Source of the DNA: Asterias amurensis
Taxonomy: Eukaryota; Echinodermata; Asteroidea; Forcipulatida; Asteriidae
DNA length: 64,000 bases
Assembly (NCBI RefSeq): GCF_032118995.1
Contig: NC_092662.1
Coordinates: forward strand, 16,505,701-16,569,700
Direction of reading: 5' to 3'
The position numbers and the translations under genes were made by a program. How positions within the stretch are numbered: position 1 is the first letter of the stretch; every line of letters begins with the position of its first letter. Positions 57,501 through 64,000 of this stretch are shown here, one piece after another. The notes under the pieces were generated by a model. It saw only the letters and a list, made by a program, of their open reading frames with translations. It was not told the origin of the DNA and made no database searches.

Positions 57501-58631
57501 TTGAAGAGAAGCTTTCCACTATCATTATCTTCAAACCCAGTAAGTTTAATGTAAATCTATGTACATTTTGAAAAAGTACCCAAATTCTTTAATTTTCAGG
57601 GTGGATGCTTCAAATGTGAGAGAGGAGTGTGAAATAGACTGGTCGAGCATTTTAGAGAAGCTGAGTGACCGGTAAGTTTGTCATTCACCAGCAACCACCA
57701 ATATTACTCCATGTTTTCCTTTTCTAGCCTGAAATTTGTTTTTTCACCCCGCACAACCAGCACAAGGAAACTATGACAATACAAAACCAAGAGAACAAAG
57801 TGTACCTTAGTATAAAATGTATACAGTTTTACAGAAAGATAGGTGGTTGAATTATGTAGCACCTTATAAGGGTTTACAAGGTGCTACGGCGCATTCAGCA
57901 GCCACAGCCAGGAACGTCAGGGTGAACCCCTTCCCTTTTCGGTAAGTGCACTGGGTTTTTTCCCACATGCATTACACAACACATGGAACCAATGGCTTTA
58001 CGTCCCATCTGAAGGACGAAGCAATGGTTAAGTGTCTTGCTTAAGGACACAAGTGTCATGTCTGGGATACGGACCCATTGCTGATCAGAAACACCAGAGG
58101 TTGAATTCGGTGCTCTTAACCACTCGGCCAAGATGCTTCAATATAACAATAATAAAGCCATGACTTAGGTATTTTTTTTCTTTTCAGAACAACTTATTTA
58201 AAAACTCTCTGATCTTTGATCCAACTTGATCCATCTTCTCGTTTGCTTCTCCAGGGTCTGTAGTATGATGCAACTAAAGACTTTGTGGCATAAACTCAAG
58301 ATGAAGTATGCACCCAACAACTTCTTCATGGAGTATTGCGGTAAGCAGAGAGCTTCAATAAATAATTTTTGTAAAGCCCAATTTGGTCGCTAGTGACCAC
58401 ATTGCGCACCAAAGAGTTTAAAAGACGGAGACGTTGGTGTAACATTTTGTCTTTGTTTTTCCCCCAGACATTTTAGACACTTTGTTTGAGAAAGCTCTTC
58501 CTGCTTTGAAAGTTGCTGCAGCCGAGCATGAGAAAGTCATGGCCAAAAGGGCTGCAAAACAGCTGAAAAAAAACTCTAAGGTCTATATTATCTCGGATTC
58601 AGATGAAGACTCCGCTGACGATTGGATGTAA
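48583..58631 (+). CDS. TTF1: TTF1-like Myb-domain protein (RNA polymerase I termination factor)
   Basis: Eleven exons: 48583-48591, 49388-51917, 52323-52399, 52603-52708, 53137-53215, 54803-54939, 55778-55940, 56484-56564, 57600-57671, 58255-58340, 58468-58631; 3504 bases, 1167 residues, every junction in phase. The first exon codes for only MTT. Exon 2 encodes about 840 residues of low-complexity, very Lys-rich sequence with imperfect internal repeats (runs of KKKKKK, then words such as SDGQESVTIE, TTDEN, SVSEYS). The conserved C-terminal third (from about residue 847) has several Myb/SANT-like helices: GRWSGLEEARL, RFSKKELDKAIRLKKKYG with HNWQYIGDRLQRSSESVRYR (about 934-979), GKWLKFEQKQLYDAV (about 980-1033) and IDWSSILEKL ... 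LKTLWHKLKMKY (to about 1110). Order and motifs match human TTF1, which binds rDNA terminators in the nucleolus. It ends in an acidic SDSDEDSADDWM tail. Confidence 0.9.
53449..53507. repeat. Short foldback in TTF1 intron 5
   Basis: GCCTGGTTCTGTATAATT and AATTATCAAGAACCAGGC are imperfect inverted repeats around a short loop containing TCGACTTTGTCTCGG. Confidence 0.6.
53585..53897. mobile_element. Truncated family A MITE
   Basis: Keeps the middle and most of both halves (GGGGAGTTGGTGATAGTATG, TTTCAAGACCTCAGAT, CAAGTGAGAAGACTGGTC) but both TTAA termini are lost. Confidence 0.75.
54024..54162. mobile_element. Long GC-containing hairpin element in TTF1 intron 5
   Basis: Two arms of about 60 bases (GTTATCACAGGCGCGCTCGT ... 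CCCATATCCAA and the inverse ending TTGTGTGATAAC) pair around a loop of about 17 bases (CTCGGCCTTCGGCCTCG). Looks like a foldback element; only one copy is seen here. Confidence 0.7.
54312..54689. mobile_element. Family A TTAA MITE
   Basis: Left TTAA at 54312-54315, then GGCAGAGGACACTATTGG. The right end reads GATAGTGTCCAGTATCTTT with the TTAA eroded. In TTF1 intron 5, ending about 110 bases before exon 6. Confidence 0.88.
55124..55266 (+). repeat. Tandem duplication, two 71-bp copies, TTF1 intron 6
   Basis: CAGAAAATTTGTCTGGATTT and following sequence to GCTTTGTACTGC occurs twice with a 71-base period and few differences. Confidence 0.9.
55357..55732. mobile_element. Family C TTAA MITE (full length)
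   Basis: TTAA-flanked (55357-55360, 55729-55732). Ends AGGAACACGTTGCCTTGG and CAAAGCAATGTGTTCCTT. Central palindrome around ATGGAAGTCAAAAATTTGACTCCCAT. It ends 45 bases before TTF1 exon 7. Confidence 0.92.
56037..56398 (-). repeat. Tandem duplication, two 181-bp copies, containing SINE S2 body sequence
   Basis: Two almost identical 181-base copies (56037-56217, 56218-56398). Each contains ATGTAGCACCTCATAAGGG and CGGCGCATTCAGCAGCCACA, which also form the far end of the S2 SINE at 57853. In TTF1 intron 7. Confidence 0.92.
56774..57155. mobile_element. Family A TTAA MITE
   Basis: TTAA-flanked (56774-56777, 57152-57155). Ends AGGAACCGGACACTATTGG and CCAAAGGTGTCCAGTGTCTT. In TTF1 intron 8, about 80 bases from the family D element. 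Confidence 0.9.
57237..57592. mobile_element. Family D TTAA palindromic MITE abutting a splice acceptor
   Basis: TTAA-flanked (57237-57240, 57589-57592). Ends AGGGTGTATGTACTTTTTG and CAAATTCTTT after AAAAAGTACC. Arms with AGTTTGAAGATAATGATAG and CTATCATTATCTTCAAAC pair. The right TTAA is followed by TTTTCAG and TTF1 exon 9, seven bases later. Confidence 0.88.
57853..58134 (-). mobile_element. tRNA-derived SINE (family S2), best copy
   Basis: On the minus strand: tRNA-like head TTGGCCGAGTGGTTAAGAGC, variable arm and B-box region, then body blocks TGACACTTGTGTCCTTAAGC, GACACTTAACCATTGCTTCG and GGGACGTAAAGCC, ending with the GTAGCACC tail word. An apparent open frame (MAEWLRAPNSTSG...) is the translated SINE head. 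In TTF1 intron 9. Confidence 0.85.
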
Positions 58632-60711
58632 AGAGACGACTTTATTTGTGAAGGTGATGAGGGACGTAAGCAGCGGCCAGGAGGATTAGCTTGGTGGAAA
58701 TTAGTCTTGAAAACAAACGCTTACCCTCTAGTAAATGTTTGTGTATTAACAGAGGAGGTTTATAAACAGAAGTTGTAGCTTGAGAAGAGGCTAACTTGTT
58801 TCAGATTAGTCTTTGAAATAAATGCTTGCTTTCAAACAAATGTTTGTGAATGGATACTGAATGGAGATTCCACCTCCAGTCCCTATTGGTAGTAATAGAA
58901 GCAGTTTATAGACAGAAGTTGAGGCTTGAGAGAAGGTTACCATGTTTCAGATTAGTCTCTGAAACAAATGCTTGCTTTCAAACAAATGTTTGTGGAAGGT
59001 TACTGAATGTGCATTTCACCTCGAGTCTATATTGATAATAACTGAGGAGGTTTATGGACAAGTTTTGGCTTGAGAGAAGGCTACCACTTGTGCATTAGAC
59101 AGAAGTGGAGAAATTTATCTTGTGAGAATTGGTTATGGTTACACAACACTGTTTTTGTGTATTGTGCATCTCGTTTTTTTTAAACAAAGATGTTATCATG
59201 CTACTTTGGTACAGTTATATATTATACATACACTTTGAAATGTACAAATTTGGAAATGGTTGCTGGGGTGGCCAGGGGTAGCATTTAAAGGAGGGGGGGA
59301 GGTGTTCCATGTGGGCTTGTAGCTCAAAAGATTTACCGAACCAAAATGTTTGTCAAATAAGACCAGAATCAAAGTGAGAAGAAAAACTATTTAAACTATT
59401 TTTTTTTTATATTGTTGGTGATACTTCCATACTCGATGGAATTTATAGACATTTTATTGGAGTTAGAGTCAAAATGTGAACATCATTTAAAAAAGTTAAT
59501 TATGAGTGATGGTATTGTTATTGAAAAACACAAAACGGCCAATATAGACTAACATGGTTTAAATAGGTATGAACCTTTCACTTGTTTATCTGTCTCCATT
59601 CTTTTAACTTTGGAGGACACAAAATCACACAACACTCTGCAATTTCCGTTATCAACCGGGCCCAATTTCATAAAACATGTAAGCAGCCATTTTGTGCTTA
59701 CGGAGCGTTCCTTAGCAGAATTTCTATTTCATAAAGCTGTGTTTACTGCAAGCAAGGGTAAATGCTGGCTAACCCGCGGTAAGCACACTAGTGACGTAAC
59801 AATGCAAATCCACGGTGAACATACATACGCACCTAAAAAATGTTCTGCCTCTTTGAGAAATCATAGTGAGATACGCTTATGTTTTACGCACATTTTTCTG
59901 AAACAGTATTAAGTACAAGTATTTGCTTACGAGTCAATATGAAATTGTGGCCTAGCTAGGTAAGTTTTTACAACCATTTTAAATTTGTTTTGTCAATGAA
60001 TTTCACTTCATTCTATCACCCTCTGTTAACAAGTTGTACAATTTATGAGGGATAAGGTATCAGTTTTTAAACATTTTGAAAGTATTTTATTATGATTTTA
60101 GCGCTACATGTACTTGTAAATATTAAACATTCATTGCACAAGAGGTATGATGGAACTGCCTCAATCATACAAAATAATTATTCCACTAAAATAGGTTGTC
60201 ATTTATGTTTACTGATAATTTTACGACTTATGGAGAACATTTTTTGTAATCATAGAGTGCATTCTTTGTAATTTAAGTGATTAATAATGTTGTCAAATTT
60301 ATACGTTTGAAAACTACCCTTGGCTAAAAACCCGAAATAAACAACTTTGAATATTTTAATCCTTGCTCCAGATGTCTATGTTTGGACTTTGAATTATTAT
60401 TTTGTTTCAACATTATTTTTTAAAGGATTAGTTATAATAAGCTTCAACAGAAACATTTAATTTCAATTATGGGTAATGTGGTGTAATTCAAATCCTTATG
60501 GACTTGTTTCGATAATATTATGTTTAGGTTATTCCTCTCTCGTAATAGTCCCTTTAAGAAAACCTACAAATATTTATGGTCAATAGAGGGCGCTATGACA
60601 GCCACATGTTTCGTTTCGGCGTGGAGGTCGAGATTGTCAAAACGTAAACAGGGAGTTTGAGCAGTACGCAAGTTGTTATTTATTTCGACTATTCACAAAT
60701 AATTCGTCAAC
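58632..60711. other. TTF1 3' UTR and spacer before DDX31
   Basis: Holds the degenerate tandem repeat at 58690-59095, a fragment of the 'gggcccaatttcataa' foldback family at 59657-59955, a candidate AATAAA at 60336-60341, and the DDX31 promoter/5' UTR in the last 150 bases. No coding exon seen. Confidence 0.5.
58690..59095 (+). repeat. Degenerate tandem repeat in the TTF1 3' UTR
   Basis: About three units with a period near 144 bases, each with TTTCAGATTAGTCT, AAATGCTTGCTTTCAAACAA or variants, and AGAAGTTG-GCTTGAGA. Confidence 0.75.
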
Positions 60712-63700
60712 ATGGGAGATGAGGAATCAGGCTTGATGCTGAACCTGGATTACTCAGGGAAGCGAAATAAGGTATTTTTACGTTTTTTGGTTGAGTAAAT
60801 CGAATTAATCTCTCAATTTCTGTGTCTGTTTTTTCGGTGTGTGGACATTATTTTTATCTTCACTTTTCAGAATTAAAACTCCACAGACTACACACAGCAC
60901 AGGCGCAGTGACAACTCGTGGTGAACTTGTTTCAATTTTGTCATGTTTACTCATTTTCTATTTTTAAATTACAAGTTGACAAGAAATTGATTTTAATCAG
61001 AAGTCTAGTTGAATGACACCAGGTCCCATTGGCTCTACTCACCGTAAGAAAAGAATCGTTGTTACTGTTACACTTTAATTTATAAAATATAAGTTTAATA
61101 AAGCCATTGGAAAAAAAGTTCACAGATTTTCAAATAACTTACAGGGTTTACGGAAGGTAACGGTGAAAGACTTCTCTTGAAATATTAGTCCATGAAATGC
61201 TTTACTTTTTGAGAAAACAGCAAAACAATATAAATTCTCGTTAAGGAGAATTACGGATTTATTTTAAACACATGTCATGACACGGCGAAACGCGTGGAAA
61301 CAAGGGTGGGTTTTTCCGTTGTTTTCTCCCGACTCCAATGACCAATTGAGCCTAACTTTTCACAGGTTTGTTATTTGATATAGAAGTTGTGGTACACAAA
61401 GTGTGGGCCTTGGACAACACTGTTTACCGAAAGGGTCCAATGGCTTTAAGTTACTGAAGTTCTGAACTGAACTGAGTCAGTCGGAGTCGGACAGGGAATT
61501 TTGCTGTACACTGTACTTGCTACCTGGGATAACTTTCTGTATCACGCCACCACTTGTTAACTCATTTTTACAAAAAGGGATATTTCATTGAGGTAAATTA
61601 GATTATCGAGTGAAAAAGTGGTGGCGTGATATACAGAAACTTTTCCACGACCTGTGATACTGATGGCTTCCTCACATTCACAAGCGTATATTTCACACAT
61701 AAGCAGGGAATGTTTCATGTTTGCTTTGCTGTGCATCATATGTTTACTCAGCTATACAGAAATTCGGCACTTGCCCTGAACTGACATGACTAAAGCGAAG
61801 TATGGTAATCGCAAATGCAGAAATCAGCTGTAAGCAGAGCAGTATTATAATTCATAGGTTGCAGGTTCACATCCTGCTCTCATCAATTTTTAATTTGTTC
61901 ACCTAATAATTTTTTGCAAACCAATTTTCCTGAAAATGTCCAGAGGAAACATTTTCAAGAAACACGTAAAGAGGTCCTGCAGAGACTGAGAGCACCAAAA
62001 CCAGACGACGAACCACCACAACAAAAGTTTCTTCAACCAAGACCGGCCACAGCGCAACCAAGAACTGACGATGCTAACACTACAGGGGCCACACAAGGAG
62101 CAGCTGAGAGCATGGGGAAGCCCAGAGGTCAAGGTGCGGCCAATAGGTCAAAGGGGACTGGTTCATCAGGTCATGGCAAGGTCATCTCGTCACTTTTCAG
62201 AAACAATCCCATGATACCGGAGGTACAAATGTGAGTATAGAAACATGATGTGTTCTTGGAAAACTAGATGTTGTTGTCAGTTGGGGACACCATGTGTACA
62301 GCTACGGCTACGGCTGTTGCTAGGGGTATTGCTAAGGACATTGTATACTTCAACACATGGTGACATGGCAATCCAGCCGTAGCCACAAACTGGACACGGC
62401 TTGGATCTCTTTTTGGAAGACGCTAAACTGTTAAGCTCTGAGTGGTTCAGTTTCATTGTTTTGACTAACTTGAGGATTTAACAAGTCAAATGCAAACTCA
62501 AACTGGCAGATTTAAAATTTCATGAGAAGTGTTGCGTTTCATAAAGTTTATTTTTGTTTATCCCACACAGGGTGAAAGTGAAGTCAGGAAAGGAGGCAGT
62601 TTTCTCAGCCAAATCATTTCATGATCTTCCCCTCCATCCACACCTGGTAAGTTCTGGAACCAATTTCATATAGCTACTTAGCAGCTGATTTTATGCTTAC
62701 TGTGCAAGTTTCCATTTCATAGCGCTGTTAACTCTAAGCACACGGAGATGTGTGCTAGCCTTCCGATTCTTACTGTATGAAAATGACTAATGCAAATCAA
62801 TGGTGATTGCTCAACCTGTGAAATGCACTTACGCTTTTAGTAAATTCATCTGCAAAAATTTGCATGGAAATTTGTTGACCGTTAATGTGAAATGGGTTCA
62901 ATGTCTGAATTGACACAACTGATAAAACTAACAATAGAGCGTTTTTTTGTAAGTTTTCAGAGACGTAAACATCAATTCTTTTGTGTGTTAACGTGACATG
63001 TAACCCTTATTTATTTTCAGATTTCTACACTTGAGAAGTCTCTAGAGTTCAGTCACATGACCAGCGTTCAACAGCGAGCAATTCCTTACATTCTAAACGG
63101 CCGAGACACGATGGTCAAATCACAAACTGGGTCGGGTAAGTACTATCATCTGCATTCTCTTCCGACTAGCCAAAAACAACTCTACAAATGGTAGATATGT
63201 CCATAATTTTTCTACACATTCTTTATGTTTTGAAAGCATTTTCTCGTCTTTTGCAGGAAAAACCCTTGCCTACGCTGTACCCATTGTCAACTCACTTCAG
63301 GGTCGTGACCCCAAGGTTCAAAGGTCAGATGGACCCTACGTGCTCATTCTTGTACCAACTAGAGAGGTATGTTCAATAAAATGTCTTGACGCTAGTGAAC
63401 CGTTTGTCTGCAGTAGTCTGATGCATAGTTAACATCAATAGTGCATTACACACTAAAGTGCTAAAAATTTAAGCTAGTACTCTGATGTTGGACAATGTGC
63501 TTATGTCCGAGCTTTTTTTTTACCCCTGTGAACTGACTGTACTTATGCTGTTTGGTGCACCAATGCGTTGAGTGCGTGTGTTGGAAAATTTGTCTGACAT
63601 CCAGTTATTTAAAGAGAAAGTGATTAGTGCAGAGTGGTGTTAAAAGATTTAGGATCGACTTCAGTTTTCTGTTCTCTTTCAGCTTCAGTTCTCTTTTGTG

Positions 63701-64000
63701 TTCCCCCCTTTTTTTCCAGCTAGCCTTACAAAGCTTTGCTACACTTCAGAAAGTCTGCAAGGTACGTAACTGACTTAAGAGAGAAGAAGGACTTTGAGTT
63801 TGCTTTGTTTGTCAAGTATTATACAGAACATCTTCTAATAGAATTCTCTACATACCCTAGTATAAAACTACGTTGATAGCATAAAACTTGAACATATTAT
63901 CAAGAAAGAAGAAATTTTCCAAGAATTTGATTTTGAGACCTCAGAATAAGATTTTAACCACAACAATTTCCTATCTTATTGTAGCCATTTGTGTGGATAG
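60712..64000 (+). CDS. DDX31: DEAD-box RNA helicase DDX31 (5' part)
   Basis: Exons 60712-60771, 61944-62230, 62571-62646, 63021-63135, 63257-63366, 63720-63761 and from 63985 past the window edge; all in phase, giving the first 235 or so residues. The Ser/Gln/Pro-rich N-terminal extension contains [12 protein letters not shown], matching the SLFKNNPDIPEL signature of human DDX31. Then [20 protein letters not shown], the Q motif (TSVQQRAIP, Gln158), motif I SQTGSGKT (residues 175-182), [20 protein letters not shown] (motif Ia) and KPFVWI follow, as in DDX31 rather than other DEAD-box proteins. The family acts in nucleolar 60S ribosome assembly. The helicase C-terminal domain is beyond the edge. 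Same strand as TTF1, 2.1 kb downstream. Confidence 0.95.
61095..61449. mobile_element. Family B TTAA MITE
   Basis: Left AAGCCATTGG is at 61101 (the terminus is slightly altered); the right end CCGAAAGGGTCCAATGGCT and TTAA are at 61446-61449. In DDX31 intron 1. Confidence 0.82.
61527..61646. mobile_element. Family F MITE
   Basis: Termini GGATAACTTTCTGTATCACG and GGCGTGATATACAGAAAC around AAAAAGGGATATTTCATTG. In DDX31 intron 1. Confidence 0.8.
61825..61915 (+). mobile_element. tRNA-derived SINE S1 fragment
   Basis: GTTGCAGGTTCACATCCTGC and CTCATCAATTTTT match the 3' half of the S1 copies; the A-box half is lost. It ends about 30 bases before DDX31 exon 2. Confidence 0.5.
62283..62400. mobile_element. 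Foldback element related to 28345-28467
   Basis: CAGCTACGGCTACGGCT and AGCCGTAGCCACAAACTG pair around GCTAAGGACATTG and TTCAACACATGGTG, which match the middle of the 28345 copy in the opposite orientation. In DDX31 intron 2. Confidence 0.6.
62655..62905. repeat. 'gctgcttagcag / gtgaaatggg' foldback family copy
   Basis: Diverged copy in DDX31 intron 3 with CATAGCGCTGTTAACTCTAA, ATGCAAATCAATGGTGATTG and the closing GTGAAATGGG. Similar text is at 59657-59955. Confidence 0.5.
63840..63960. mobile_element. Truncated family A MITE
   Basis: Fragment in DDX31 intron 6 with TAGCATAAAACTTGA, AAGAAATTTTCCAAGAATTT and GATTTTGAGACCTCAGA; the rest of the element is missing. Confidence 0.55.

Noticed and set aside
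57895-58131. 78-aa minus-strand frame starting MAEWLRAPNSTSG
   Set aside because: It translates the tRNA-like head of an S2 SINE; the same artefact appears wherever this type of SINE occurs.
1-64000. Retroviral, LTR, Polinton or other capsid-bearing elements, and CRISPR arrays
   Set aside because: No reverse transcriptase, integrase, capsid-like frame, long terminal repeats or spaced direct-repeat arrays were seen anywhere in the window.

Overview
The window is a gene-bearing stretch of an animal nuclear genome, most likely an echinoderm and probably a sea star. Every coding gene is split by GT-AG introns, DNA is AT-rich, and introns and spacers are full of short palindromic elements flanked by TTAA and of tRNA-derived SINEs. 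The echinoderm/sea-star call rests on recalled familiarity with these repeat families and is an inference. No bacterial, viral, CRISPR or retroviral features were seen.

Layout, left to right: the last two exons of an unidentified coiled-coil-like gene (+, 1-583); a secreted Ser/Glu/Asp/His repeat protein (+, 1943-3971); NELFE, the RNA-binding subunit of the negative elongation factor (-, 6199-9999); a 60-residue single-pass membrane ORF whose 3' half is tandemly triplicated (+, 10362-10544); NCS1/frequenin (+, 11885-29147); adenylate kinase 8 (-, 32918-39719); EDF1/MBF1 (+, 41396-46012); a TTF1-like Myb-domain protein (+, 48583-58631); and the 5' part of the DEAD-box helicase DDX31 (+, 60712 to the edge). 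NCS1 and AK8 converge; NELFE/small ORF and AK8/EDF1 diverge; EDF1, TTF1 and DDX31 run in series. Spliced models of NCS1 (190 aa), AK8 (483 aa), EDF1 (146 aa) and TTF1 (1167 aa) were checked codon by codon and keep phase at every junction.

The genes do not form an operon or a single pathway, but four act on gene expression (NELFE on Pol II pausing, EDF1 as a transcription and ribosome-associated coactivator, TTF1 on Pol I termination, DDX31 in nucleolar ribosome assembly). Their grouping is notable: AK8, DDX31, TTF1, NCS1 and EDF1 all lie on human 9q34, and NELFE lies in the human MHC class III region, a 9q34 paralogon partner. The window therefore looks like a piece of an ancestral proto-MHC/9q34 linkage group.

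Non-coding DNA holds at least eight families of foldback elements, several nested in one another, two tRNA-derived SINE families, an interstitial telomere-like tract, and several local tandem duplications.
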